Part shown: piece after piece, positions 17,511-26,006 of the stretch | How positions within the stretch are numbered: position 1 is the stretch's first letter | How the letters are laid out: the number at the start of each line of letters is the position of its first letter | DNA from: Marinobacterium rhizophilum | Lineage (GTDB): Bacteria; Pseudomonadota; Gammaproteobacteria; Pseudomonadales; Balneatricaceae | DNA: 64,000 nt | Direction: 5' to 3' | NCBI RefSeq assembly: GCF_024397915.1 | Contig: NZ_CP073347.1 | Location: 1,922,001-1,986,000 of the forward strand | Position numbers and translations under genes: made by a program | Notes under the pieces: generated by a model | Database searches by the model: none | What the model saw: only the letters and a program-made list of their open reading frames with translations | What the model was told of the DNA's origin: nothing

Positions 17511-18461
17511 CTAACCGACCACCCGCAGGGCTTCGCCACGCCCAAACGCCTGTATCGTCTCCAGCGTCTGCGCAACGATGCGCTGACGCGCCTCCTTGCT
17601 GCCCCAGGCATTGTGCGGCGTCACGATCAGGTTGGGAATATCGCCGCCCAGCAACGGGTTGCCATCCCTTGGCGGCTCCACGCTGAGCACATCGGTAGCC
17701 GCCCCGGCCAGCTCGCCGCTGCGCAGGGCTTGCGCCAGCGCCGCTTCATCGACGATGCCGCCCCGGGCCACGTTGATCAGCAGTGCGGATTTTTTCATGC
17801 GGCTGAAGGCCCTGGCATCGAGCAGATTGCGGGTGTGTTCGGTCAGCGGACAGTGCAGCGTCAGCACATCCACCTGGGGCAGCAACTCATCCAGCGGCAG
17901 CCGTCCTGGCTCCGCGGGCCCGCCCGGGCGCTGCGCCACCATCAGGTTCATGCCGAAAGCCTGGGCAATACGTCCGACCCCCTGCCCCAGGTTGCCATAG
18001 CCGACGATACCCAGCGTCTTACCAGAGAGCTCGGCGATGGGGAAATCCAGAAAGCAGAACTGGCGAGCCTGCTGCCAGCGCCCGGCCTGCACCGCCTGGT
18101 GATAATCCAGCAGGCGGGTGCTGAGCGCCAGTAACAGGGAGAATACGTGCTGAATGACGGAGTCATTGCCGTAGGCCCGGCAATTCGACACCTGAATGCC
18201 CAATTGCTGCGCCGCCACCAGGTCCACGTTATTGGTACCCGTTGCCACCACGCAAATCAGCTTGAGCCCGGGCGCCTGCTGCAGCGCAGCGGCATCAAGG
18301 CACACCTTGTTCACCAGTACGACCTCGGCATCCCGGATACGCTCTGCGACCTGCTCCGGCGCCGTTGCCATATGGGTCTCGAAGACATCGAACTCGGCGT
18401 CAAGCGCCGCCAGGTCAATATCTTCCAGGCTTTCGAGATCAAGAAATACCGCCTTTTTCAT
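17511..18461 (-). CDS. D-2-hydroxyacid dehydrogenase (glycerate/hydroxypyruvate reductase type)
   Basis: NAD(P)-dependent oxidoreductase of 316 residues acting on small 2-keto or 2-hydroxy acids. The coenzyme loop is GIVGYGNLGQGVG (about 151-163); the catalytic triad of the family is visible as Arg233 (NVARGGIVDE), Glu262 (LSVEPP) and His283 (TPHNAWGS). The TPHNAWGS form is typical of HprA-like glycerate dehydrogenases. Start at 18461, preceded by GGGAG; an in-frame ATG at 18524 would run through a terminator hairpin. No neighbour suggests a pathway, so the substrate is open. Confidence 0.9.
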   Translation of the reverse strand: MKKAVFLDLESLEDIDLAALDAEFDVFETHMATAPEQVAERIRDAEVVLVNKVCLDAAALQQAPGLKLICVVATGTNNVDLVAAQQLGIQVSNCRAYGNDSVIQHVFSLLLALSTRLLDYHQAVQAGRWQQARQFCFLDFPIAELSGKTLGIVGYGNLGQGVGRIAQAFGMNLMVAQRPGGPAEPGRLPLDELLPQVDVLTLHCPLTEHTRNLLDARAFSRMKKSALLINVARGGIVDEAALAQALRSGELAGAATDVLSVEPPRDGNPLLGGDIPNLIVTPHNAWGSKEARQRIVAQTLETIQAFGRGEALRVVG

Positions 18462-18522
18462 CAACCTGACTCCCTGCACTTGTTCATCGGCGTGCTGACA
18501 CCTGCCAGACTCGAGATACGAC

Positions 18523-18545
18523 AAAGGGGCCGAAGCCCCTTTTTA
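18523..18545 (-). terminator. Terminator after bamC with a UUCG tetraloop
   Basis: On the minus strand GGGGC-TTCG-GCCCC followed by TTTG makes a compact hairpin closed by the very stable C(UUCG)G loop. On the plus strand the same stem is followed by a T-run. It separates the dapA-bamC operon from the dehydrogenase gene. Confidence 0.8.
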
Positions 18546-18628
18546 TTAACCGGCCATCAAGCGTCGCTCAGGCTCGGCCTGGACTCGGCCGACGTCGTCA
18601 CCCAGAGCGCACCTGAAGGCACCCGGAT

Positions 18629-20020
18629 TCAGCCTGCAGGCAGGTGATCCTTGATACTCCACAGAATTTCTTCTGCCACCAGTGCCGGCGCCTCGAGACC
18701 TTCCGCCGTGGCGACACTCAGGTAGCTGCCGCTGCGCGTACGGTTCATGTGCAGCTGATAGCGCCCGACAAACTCGTAGTTGCCGGTCTCGCGGTTCAGG
18801 CCACCGTCCCTGCCATCATCACCAAAGACGTAGATAACCTTGCCGGCAAACCAGATCTTGTAACCTTCACGATTCGCCAGGTTATCAGGGTCGGCCAGGT
18901 CACTCTGATCGACCTCGCCTTCCACCAGGCGGTCCGTCTGCTTGGCGCTGTAGCTGATGCCATTTTCGCTGTCGGCATCGCCGAAGCCCAGGGTGCGTTC
19001 GAACAGAGCGGTATCCAGCTTGATATCATCGCGCTCACCGTGCAGCCACTCGAAGAAGCCGGCCTTTTTGGTATCATCCACCGGCGTTGTGGTGGTGTAG
19101 GTCAGGTAGAAAATGCCGGCTTCCTGGTCCCGCGTTCCCACATCCAGCTGGGCCGCCGTCAGGGCACCGTCGATCAGGTTCCAGGCCTTGTCGATGGAGG
19201 TCTCGATCTTGAGCGTCGGATTGCCGCGCGAATCACGCCCCAGCAACGGCCGTGTCGAATCGCGCTGCTGCAGCGCCAGCAAGCTCTGTGCACTGGAGTC
19301 AGCCGTGGCCTTGCTGAGGTAACGCAACATGTCGAACATCATGTCGCTCTTGTAACCGACATCGGTCGATTGGCCATTCCAATCGATCGTATCGACCTGC
19401 TGGCTGAACGGAAATGCTACGTGATCAATGCGAATGGAGGTCCGGGCGTAGTTTTCCGGGTCCGGCTTCAAGCTGATGCGCAGCTTGTTGCGGGTGTCGG
19501 TTTCGGTCTCCTGGAACGTCAGTTTCCTGATCCAGCGATCGGCAAAGCCGTACTCCTTGCCATCGACCCTGATCCAGCCGGACTCCATCTGGCCCTGGCG
19601 CGGGTCGGACTTGGCCAGCTCGATACCGTTGAAGCGCCAGAAGTCCTGCAGCTTGACCCAGACATCGGCAATAGGCTCGTCAACGACGATGACCTTTTCA
19701 TCCCCCAGGCGCGACAGGTTGACGCGCTCGGAACCGGTGTCAGCATAGAAAAACTCGGGCCGCGGTACCTTGAAGTCTTCCTGGCGCACCGTGGCGGTGT
19801 CGCCCACCACCGGTACCACCAGCTGCTCGTTCAGCGCACGGGTCTGCAGGTGTGGCGGAATTTCCAGCCGGGCCTGCGCCTGGGCGCTCTCATAGTCCTG
19901 GGAGCGGTTGCGCACCAGGCCATCATCACCGTATAGCGGATTGCTGGACATGTAGCTGCAGCCGGAAAGCCCGGCGGCAGCAACCAGTAGCGCACCGGTC
20001 AGCGTTTGACTCTTCATCAT
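18629..20020 (-). CDS. bamC: Outer-membrane assembly lipoprotein BamC
   Basis: Lipoprotein subunit of the BAM complex, which inserts beta-barrel proteins in the outer membrane. The start MMKSQTLTGALLVAAAGLSGCSY at 20020 gives a signal peptide and lipobox LSGC (modified cysteine at residue 21), followed by a long unstructured segment that in E. coli contacts BamD, then two helix-grip domains. Its predicted 463 residues is longer than E. coli BamC (344). It overlaps the dapA stop by none and starts four bases before it ends in the shared operon context (dapA-bamC), the usual gene order. An in-frame start at 20068 lies inside dapA. Confidence 0.93.
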   Translation of the reverse strand: MMKSQTLTGALLVAAAGLSGCSYMSSNPLYGDDGLVRNRSQDYESAQAQARLEIPPHLQTRALNEQLVVPVVGDTATVRQEDFKVPRPEFFYADTGSERVNLSRLGDEKVIVVDEPIADVWVKLQDFWRFNGIELAKSDPRQGQMESGWIRVDGKEYGFADRWIRKLTFQETETDTRNKLRISLKPDPENYARTSIRIDHVAFPFSQQVDTIDWNGQSTDVGYKSDMMFDMLRYLSKATADSSAQSLLALQQRDSTRPLLGRDSRGNPTLKIETSIDKAWNLIDGALTAAQLDVGTRDQEAGIFYLTYTTTTPVDDTKKAGFFEWLHGERDDIKLDTALFERTLGFGDADSENGISYSAKQTDRLVEGEVDQSDLADPDNLANREGYKIWFAGKVIYVFGDDGRDGGLNRETGNYEFVGRYQLHMNRTRSGSYLSVATAEGLEAPALVAEEILWSIKDHLPAG

Positions 20021-20024
20021 GGGT

Positions 20025-20906
20025 TCAGCCCTGAATGATGCCGCTCTCGCGCAGCGCATTGCGAACAATCGGCTGACAGCTCTCGGCCAGCAGCGTCAGC
20101 GGTAGACGAATTCCGGGACCAATAAGCCCCATTTCGTACAGGGCCCATTTCACCGGAATCGGGTTGGACTCGACAAACAGCTGAGTGTTCAGTGGCATCA
20201 GCTTTTCCTGCATCGCGCGCGCGCCCTGTGCATCGCCGGCCAGGGCCAGGCGACAAAGCTCGGCCATCTCGGCCGGTGCCACATTGGCGGTAACCGAGAT
20301 ATTGCCGTGGCCGCCGGCCAGAATCAGCTCGACCGCCGTCGCATCGTCACCGGAGTAGATCGCGAAATCCTTGGGCGCCCGGGCAACCAGGTCACGGGCG
20401 CGCTCGACATCGCCGGTCGCATCCTTGATCCCAATGATGTTGTCGATCTCGGCCAGGCGCAGGGTTGTATCGTTGCTCATGTCACAGGCGGTGCGTCCCG
20501 GCACATTGTAGAGAATCTGCGGTACGTCCACGGCCTCGGCAATGGCTTTGAAATGCTGGTACAGGCCTTCCTGGGTCGGCTTGTTGTAGTACGGAGTGAC
20601 CAGCAGACAGGCAGCGGCACCCAGCTCTGCCGCCCGGCGCGTCAGGGAGATTGCCTCGCGGGTGGAGTTGGCACCGGTGCCGGCAATCACCGGCAGGCGC
20701 CCGGCAACCCGCTTGATGATGTACTTGATCACCTGGCAATGCTCGTCACAGTCGAGGGTTGCGGACTCACCGCTGGTCCCGACGGCCACGATCGAATCGG
20801 TGCCGTTTTCCAGGTGCAGATCGACCACCTTGTCCAGAGCGTCCCAGTCGACATCTCCATTGATCTGCATCGGCGTAACGAGCGCAACAATACTGCCAGT
20901 AATCAT
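20025..20906 (-). CDS. dapA: 4-hydroxy-tetrahydrodipicolinate synthase
   Basis: First committed enzyme of lysine and diaminopimelate synthesis: condenses pyruvate with aspartate semialdehyde in the cytoplasm. The 293 residues form the TIM barrel typical of DapA, with the GTSGESATL loop near residue 43, the catalytic tyrosine in ILYNVPGRTACD and the Schiff-base lysine in GIKDATGD near residue 161. Start at 20906 (MITGSIVALVTPM), preceded by GGAG; the ATG four codons earlier lacks this spacing. Head of the dapA-bamC operon, divergent from bcp. Confidence 0.96.
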   Translation of the reverse strand: MITGSIVALVTPMQINGDVDWDALDKVVDLHLENGTDSIVAVGTSGESATLDCDEHCQVIKYIIKRVAGRLPVIAGTGANSTREAISLTRRAAELGAAACLLVTPYYNKPTQEGLYQHFKAIAEAVDVPQILYNVPGRTACDMSNDTTLRLAEIDNIIGIKDATGDVERARDLVARAPKDFAIYSGDDATAVELILAGGHGNISVTANVAPAEMAELCRLALAGDAQGARAMQEKLMPLNTQLFVESNPIPVKWALYEMGLIGPGIRLPLTLLAESCQPIVRNALRESGIIQG

Positions 20907-21085
20907 TACTTTCTCCATCTGACAAATTCGGGTCTATGGTACTGTTCGCACCAGACTCGTACAACGAGACCAGAATCCCCCCAAGGCTTAGCCGGCGGCG
21001 GGTTTGATCTCGCAGAAAGGCCCAGTATTCTATACGATTTGCACGCCCGAAGCGTACCCGTTTTTTGACCCAAAAAGGAATCCCC

Positions 21086-21553
21086 ATGAGCCAAGTATCA
21101 CTTGACCTGCCCGTACCGGACTTCAGCGCCCAGGCCACCAGCGGCGTTAAGGTCGACTCCAGCGCCCTGCGTGGTCGCAACCTGGTGATCTATTTCTACC
21201 CCAAGGACAGCACCCCCGGCTGCACCACCGAAGGCCAGAACTTTCGTGACCTGTATGAGGAATTCAAGGCGCTGGATACCGAGATTTTCGGTGTATCGCG
21301 GGACGGCCTGCGTGCCCACGAGAACTTCAAGGCCAAACAGTCGTTCCCGTTCGAGCTGATCAGTGACAGCGACGAAAGCCTGTGTGGCCTGTTTGACGTT
21401 ATCAAGCTAAAGAAGCTCTACGGCAAGGAGCACATGGGTATCGAGCGCAGCACCTTTCTGATCGACAAGACCGGCACCCTGCGCCACGAATGGCGCAAGG
21501 TCAAGGTGGCCGGCCATGCCGACGCCGTACTGGACGCCGTCAAGGCGCTGTAG
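21086..21553 (+). CDS. bcp: Peroxiredoxin of the Bcp/PrxQ family
   Basis: Thiol peroxidase of 155 residues that reduces hydrogen and organic peroxides in the cytoplasm. The peroxidatic cysteine lies in KDSTPGCTTEGQNFRD near residue 47. In E. coli Bcp a resolving cysteine follows five residues later; here that position is asparagine/glycine-like (TTEGQNF), and the only other cysteine is in DESLCGLFDV. Start at 21086, after AAAAAGGAA. A possible promoter (TTGATC, 16 bases, TATTCT) lies at 21004-21031. It is divergent from dapA and convergent with perM, as in Pseudomonas. Confidence 0.94.
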   Translation: MSQVSLDLPVPDFSAQATSGVKVDSSALRGRNLVIYFYPKDSTPGCTTEGQNFRDLYEEFKALDTEIFGVSRDGLRAHENFKAKQSFPFELISDSDESLCGLFDVIKLKKLYGKEHMGIERSTFLIDKTGTLRHEWRKVKVAGHADAVLDAVKAL

Positions 21554-21580
21554 TCCGCGCCGCCCACCGGCCCCTCCGGC

Positions 21581-22666
21581 CTAGGGCTGGGGCTGCCCAT
21601 CTTCCGGCAGCCCCGACAGCTGACTCCCCGGCCAGGCATTCAGAATGGCCTTCACCAGGGTTGCCAGAGGAATGGCAAAAAACACGCCCCAAAAACCCCA
21701 CAGGCTGCCAAATACCAGCACCGCCACTATGATCGACACCGGATGCAGGTTCACGGCCTCCGAGAACAGCAACGGCACCAGCACATTGCCATCCAGCGCC
21801 TGAATGATGCCGTAGGCCACCATCAGCCACATGAACTCGCTTCCCCAGCCAAACTGGAAGAAGCCGATCAGGGCCACCGGCAGGGTCACCAGCGCAGCGC
21901 CTATATAGGGCACCAGTACCGACAGGCCGACGATAACCCCCAGCAACGCCGCATAATTAACCCCCAGAAACGCCAGCACGACAAAGGTCACGGACCCCAC
22001 GATCAGGATTTCCAGCGCCTTGCCACGAATGTAGTTGGCGATCTGGTCGTCCATTTCGTGCCAGATCTTGGTCATCATGTGGCGACGCTCCGGCAGAAAG
22101 GACGCCCACCAGCCCACCAGTTTGCGACCATCCTTCAGGAAGAAAAATACCAGGATGGGCACCAGCACCACGTAAATCAGCAATGCCACCAGGTTGCCAA
22201 GCGAGTTCAACGAGAACGTCAGCACCCACTGCCCGGCCTGGCTCAGCTCGGTTGTCGCCAGCTGAATCAGGTCGCGCACCTGGGACTCGGAGATAAAGTC
22301 AGGGTACTTCTGCGGCAGCAGCAGCAGCAGTGACTGCACATTGGAAACCATGCGTGGCAGCTCGTTGAACAGCGTCACGAGCTGCTTCCACGCCGCCGGC
22401 ATTACAAAGAGCAACAGCGCCAGAAAGAAGCCCACAAAGGCGGTAAACACCAGCACTACCGCACCGAGGTGCCTGAGTCCGCGGGCAACCAGCCAATCCA
22501 CCGTACCCTGCATCAGAAACGCCAGCACGATGCCGGCAAAGACCGGAGCCAGCGGCTGCCCCAGGGTAATGATGACCAGCAGACCCACCGCCAGCAGCAC
22601 AAACAGCAACAGGGCTTCCTCGTCAGAGAAATACCGATCAATCCATTTGCCGAAAATTTTGCGCAT
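21581..22666 (-). CDS. perM: PerM/AI-2E-family inner-membrane transporter
   Basis: Membrane protein of 361 residues with six to eight hydrophobic segments of the AI-2E_transport (UPF0118) family, which includes permeases, sodium/proton antiporters and the autoinducer exporter TqsA. Visible family marks are VLVPILVFFFLKDGRK near the middle and the ALDGNVLVPLLFSEAVNLHPVSII segment near the end. Start at 22666 (MRKIFGKWIDRYFS); upstream in-frame starts run through tusA. It lies 16 bases after tusA in what looks like an operon. The substrate is unknown. Confidence 0.9.
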   Translation of the reverse strand: MRKIFGKWIDRYFSDEEALLLFVLLAVGLLVIITLGQPLAPVFAGIVLAFLMQGTVDWLVARGLRHLGAVVLVFTAFVGFFLALLLFVMPAAWKQLVTLFNELPRMVSNVQSLLLLLPQKYPDFISESQVRDLIQLATTELSQAGQWVLTFSLNSLGNLVALLIYVVLVPILVFFFLKDGRKLVGWWASFLPERRHMMTKIWHEMDDQIANYIRGKALEILIVGSVTFVVLAFLGVNYAALLGVIVGLSVLVPYIGAALVTLPVALIGFFQFGWGSEFMWLMVAYGIIQALDGNVLVPLLFSEAVNLHPVSIIVAVLVFGSLWGFWGVFFAIPLATLVKAILNAWPGSQLSGLPEDGQPQP

Positions 22667-22682
22667 AGCGAATCCCTGCTGC

Positions 22683-22919
22683 CTAGGAGCGACGGATAAT
22701 ATAGATGAAGCGTTCGTCCTCGGTGAACGATTGCAAAAGCTCATGGTCACACTGATCGGTGTATGCCTTGAAGTCCCGCACCGATCCCGCATCAGTCGCA
22801 ATGACCTTGAGCACCGCACCACTTTGCAATCGGTTCAATGCCTGCTTGGCCTTGAGCAACGGCAGCGGGCAGTTCAGCCCACTGGCATCAAGTACCTGAT
22901 CGAATTCACCGCTCACCAT
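22683..22919 (-). CDS. TusA-family sulfur carrier protein
   Basis: Small cytoplasmic sulfur-transfer protein of 78 residues. The family motif CPLPLLKAKQALN has the persulfide-carrying cysteine at residue 17. Start at 22919 with AGAGGGG upstream. In Pseudomonas aeruginosa the gene at the same place (PA1006, between bepA and perM) is a TusA-like protein needed for molybdenum-cofactor homeostasis, so this copy may serve Moco enzymes and not tRNA thiolation; that is inference from synteny. It is followed by perM and is divergent from bepA. Confidence 0.9.
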   Translation of the reverse strand: MVSGEFDQVLDASGLNCPLPLLKAKQALNRLQSGAVLKVIATDAGSVRDFKAYTDQCDHELLQSFTEDERFIYIIRRS

Positions 22920-23009
22920 GATTGCCCCTCTTGCCGGGTCGTTTTGGAAGCTGGATATTAGCATAAAGCACTGTACGATAATCCTCAGCGACCGATGATA
23001 AGGAAACCC

Positions 23010-24452
23010 ATGCTAGCGTCCAAAATCCTGCCCCCCCTGCTGCTGGGGTTTCTGCTGTCGGCAACAGCGACAAGCCAGGCGGCTCAGAGCCTACCCACCA
23101 TTGGCGACACCAGCTCATCCATTGTTTCACTGCAGCAGGAAGCTCGCCTGGGCGACACCTGGAGCCGCATGCTGCGCGGGCGCGCCAAACTGCTTGAGGA
23201 CCCCATCGTCTACGGCTACCTGGAAGACCTGCTGTGGCGACTGGCAGGCAACAGCGCACTGTCGCAACCACAGCTGGATCTCATTACCGTCGACAACCCG
23301 ACACTCAACGCCTTTGCCGTGCCAGGCGGCGTCATCGGGGTACACGGCGGCTTGCTGCTGTCCGCCGAAGCCGAGGACGAGCTGGCCTCGGTACTGGCCC
23401 ACGAGCTGGCCCACCTCAGCCAGCGCCATTTCGCCCAGCAACTGGAACAAGAACGCCGCAACCGCCCCTTCATGATGGCCGCCGTGCTTGGCAGCATCCT
23501 GGTTGCCGCTGCGGACCCCCAGGCGGGTGCCGCCGCCCTGACTTCAACACTGGGGGCCGGCGAGCTGGCACGGCTCTCGTTCAGCCGCCAGAACGAACAG
23601 GAAGCCGATCGCCTGGGCATGGCCACCCTGGCGTCATCCGGGATAGATCCCGACGCCATGCCGCGCATGTTCGAGCGCATGCAGCGTTCGATGCGCTTTT
23701 ACGGCGACCGGCCACCCGAATTCCTGCTGACTCACCCGGTCACCCAGTCTCGCATTGCCGACGCCCTGAACCGGGCCGCGCAACTGCCGACGCCCAACGC
23801 CAAACAGTCAAGTCCAGAATTTGATATTGCCCGCGCCCGCCTGCAGGTGCACTACGCCAGCAGACCCGGCGTCGTCCTCGAAGCCTTCGAGGCCGCAGCA
23901 CAGCAGTCCGGCACCAGCCGTGACCACTACGGCGTCGCCATGGCAGCCAGCGCCGCGGGCGATTACACCCGGGCACTGCAGGCACTGGATAAACTCAACA
24001 ATGACTGGAAGCGGCAGCTCTACGTACGCATCAGCCGGGCCGAAATTCTGCACGCCGCCGGGCGCAATACGGACGCAGAGCAGATTCTTGCCGAACTGAA
24101 CCAGCTCTACCCCAATAACCTGCCGGTGCAGAAAACCTACGCACGCCTGCTGCAGGACATGGAAGAGCCCGCTCGCGCCGCCCGCCTGTACGAATCCCTG
24201 CTCATCCATCACCCCAATGATATCGACAGCCGCTTCAACCTGGCCGAAAGCTACGGGCTGAACGGGCAGATTTTACGCGTCCACGAAGCCCGCATTGAAT
24301 ATTTCCTGCGCACCGCAGACGTCGACAGCGCCCTGCGCCAGGTCGATTTCGCCCTCAAGGAAAAAAACCTGTCGGAGTCAGACCGCGCACGGCTGGAAAC
24401 CTACAAGCAGGACGCCGAACAGTTGCGTGAAGATCTGAAAATGGAGTTTTAA
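23010..24452 (+). CDS. bepA: Periplasmic M48 metalloprotease/chaperone BepA
   Basis: Periplasmic protein of 480 residues that promotes or degrades outer-membrane proteins such as LptD. A signal peptide ends near AAQS (about residue 25). The M48 zinc motif HELAH is near residue 131, with the third ligand in the NEQEADRLGM segment, and the C-terminal half is made of TPR-like helices (about 290-470) that dock on the BAM complex. Start at 23010 preceded by AAGGAAA; an ATG five codons earlier has no ribosome site. The place next to the tusA-perM-nadA cluster matches Pseudomonas. Confidence 0.94.
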   Translation: MLASKILPPLLLGFLLSATATSQAAQSLPTIGDTSSSIVSLQQEARLGDTWSRMLRGRAKLLEDPIVYGYLEDLLWRLAGNSALSQPQLDLITVDNPTLNAFAVPGGVIGVHGGLLLSAEAEDELASVLAHELAHLSQRHFAQQLEQERRNRPFMMAAVLGSILVAAADPQAGAAALTSTLGAGELARLSFSRQNEQEADRLGMATLASSGIDPDAMPRMFERMQRSMRFYGDRPPEFLLTHPVTQSRIADALNRAAQLPTPNAKQSSPEFDIARARLQVHYASRPGVVLEAFEAAAQQSGTSRDHYGVAMAASAAGDYTRALQALDKLNNDWKRQLYVRISRAEILHAAGRNTDAEQILAELNQLYPNNLPVQKTYARLLQDMEEPARAARLYESLLIHHPNDIDSRFNLAESYGLNGQILRVHEARIEYFLRTADVDSALRQVDFALKEKNLSESDRARLETYKQDAEQLREDLKMEF

Positions 24453-24459
24453 GCACTAA

Positions 24460-24486
24460 AAACGAAAACCCCGGCGAGCGCCGGGG
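24460..24486 (-). terminator. Terminator of nadA
   Basis: A CCCCGGCG/CGCCGGGG stem with a 2-base spacer lies between the convergent genes bepA and nadA. Read on the minus strand it is followed by TTTTCGTTTTT, so it terminates nadA; the plus side has no T-run. Confidence 0.85.
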
Positions 24487-24539
24487 TCATGCAATGCCGC
24501 CCACCAGGGGGCATTGATAGCCAAAATGCAGAGGTGTCC

Positions 24540-25601
24540 TCAGCCTTTGAGCGCCGCCGAGAAATCCAGCATGCGCTGCAGCGGCTTGCGCGCTTCATCT
24601 ATCAGCGCTGCATCCACCAGCACTTCATCACGCCCCTCTTCCAGCGCCGTCACGATATTCTCCAGGCCGTTGAGCGCCATCCAGGGACAGTGTGCACAGC
24701 TGCGACAGGTCGCGCCACTGCCTCCGGTGGGAGCCTCGATGAACACCTTGTCCGGTGCCGCCTGCTGCATCTTGTAGAAGATGCCGCGATCGGTCGCCAC
24801 TATCAGCTCGCGGTTGGGCAGCTCGGCCGCCGCCTTGATCAGCTGGGAGGTGGAACCTACCGCATCTGCCAGTTCGATCACCGAAGCCGGCGATTCCGGG
24901 TGCACCAGGATGGCAGCGTCCGGGTAGACCTGCTTCAGATCCAGCAACCCCTTGGCCTTGAACTCCTCATGCACGATGCAGGCACCATCCCACATCAGCA
25001 TGTCGATACCGGTCTCCTTCTGTACATAGGCTCCCAGGTGCTTGTCCGGCGCCCAGATAATTTTCTTGCCCTCATCCGCCAGGTGCTCGACCACGTCCAG
25101 CGCTATGCTGGAGGTTACAACCCAGTCGGCCCGCGCCTTTACGGCCGCAGAGGTGTTGGCATAGACCACAACCTCGTAGTCGGGATGGGCATCACAGAAG
25201 GCGGTGAACTCCGGAGCCGGGCAACCGATGTCCAGCGAACAGGTCGCCTCCAGCGTCGGCATGAGAATGCGCTTTTCCGGGCTCAGGATCTTGGCGGTTT
25301 CGCCCATGAAACGCACACCGGCAACCAGCAGGGTCTTTTCAGGCCGAACGCTGCCAAAACGTGCCATTTCCAGCGAATCGGCAACGCAGCCGCCGGTTTC
25401 TTCCGCCAACTCCTGAATGATGGGATCGGTGTAGTAGTGCGCCACCAGACAGGCATCTTTTTCTTTCAGCAATGCCTTGATACGCGCTTTATAGCGTTCA
25501 ACATCCTCACGGCTCATATCGTCCGGCAGATGCTCTTTGGCTAAGTGCTCCTGCACCAGAATGCGCTCGGAGATATCCTGTTTGCTCAACATAGGCGTCA
25601 T
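24540..25601 (-). CDS. nadA: Quinolinate synthase A
   Basis: 4Fe-4S enzyme of NAD synthesis that condenses iminoaspartate with dihydroxyacetone phosphate to quinolinate. The 353 residues carry the three conserved cluster cysteines: Cys121 in LEATCSLD, one in WDGACIVHEEF and one in RSCAHCPWM near residue 300. The substrate-binding VAHYYTDP and ANTSAAVKA segments are also intact. Start ATG at 25601; a second ATG three codons later (MLSKQD) is equally possible. The oxidase partner nadB is not in the window. Confidence 0.96.
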   Translation of the reverse strand: MTPMLSKQDISERILVQEHLAKEHLPDDMSREDVERYKARIKALLKEKDACLVAHYYTDPIIQELAEETGGCVADSLEMARFGSVRPEKTLLVAGVRFMGETAKILSPEKRILMPTLEATCSLDIGCPAPEFTAFCDAHPDYEVVVYANTSAAVKARADWVVTSSIALDVVEHLADEGKKIIWAPDKHLGAYVQKETGIDMLMWDGACIVHEEFKAKGLLDLKQVYPDAAILVHPESPASVIELADAVGSTSQLIKAAAELPNRELIVATDRGIFYKMQQAAPDKVFIEAPTGGSGATCRSCAHCPWMALNGLENIVTALEEGRDEVLVDAALIDEARKPLQRMLDFSAALKG

Positions 25602-25834
25602 GTCAGTCTGTCAAAAATGGGGCAACAAACCCGATGTGAATTTCGAGGCGCAAGATCATACCACAGTTCTGCGCCAGCGGTCGCCGTCACTGTTTTGACC
25701 CTATAGGGTATTCATGGTGCCACGGCTGCGCAGCTACAACCCCTGACACACAGACTCAGGCAAAAAAACCGGCCAACAGTACCCATAGGGCGGAAAACGC
25801 TGGCACCGGCGTTGAAGCGGCATAAAAAAGACAT

Positions 25835-25867
25835 AAAAAAGAGGGAGCACCCGGTGCTCCCTCTTTT
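25835..25867. terminator. Terminator downstream of tRNA-Lys
   Basis: An A-run, a long GAGGGAGCAC/GTGCTCCCTC stem and a T-run form a symmetrical hairpin nine bases beyond the tRNA 3' end. It works on the minus strand for the tRNA, and by symmetry in the other direction. Confidence 0.9.
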
Positions 25868-25875
25868 TTCAAATT

Positions 25876-25951
25876 TGGTGGGTCGTATAGGATTCGAACC
25901 TATGACCAATTGGTTAAAAGCCAACTGCTCTACCAACTGAGCTAACGACCC
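25876..25951 (-). tRNA. tRNA-Lys (anticodon TTT)
   Basis: A complete 76-nucleotide tRNA reads on the minus strand from GGGTCGTTAGCTC to ACGACCCACCA. The acceptor stem GGGTCGT/ACGACCC pairs perfectly, the D arm has GCTCAGTTGGTAGAGC, the anticodon loop is CTTTTAA with anticodon TTT, and the T arm has GGTTCGAATCC. The CCA end is encoded. Position after queC matches Pseudomonas, where a tRNA-Lys sits between queC and nadA. Confidence 0.97.
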
Positions 25952-25963
25952 GATGGGCTGCGC

Positions 25964-25991
25964 ATTCTAAAGATTTTCAGCCTCGATGCAA
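25964..25991 (-). promoter_or_regulatory. Promoter of tRNA-Lys
   Basis: On the minus strand TTGCAT (25991-25986), a 16-base spacer and TAGAAT (25969-25964) lie 12 bases before the tRNA, followed by a GC-rich discriminator (GCGCAGCCC), the usual mark of stringently controlled stable-RNA promoters. Confidence 0.65.
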
Positions 25992-26006
25992 CCCCTTCGG
26001 GTAATT

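Noticed and set aside
25712..25936. A 74-codon minus-strand frame through the tRNA
   Set aside because: Its first part is the translated tRNA-Lys (QLAFNQLVIGSNPIRPT), a well-known artefact.
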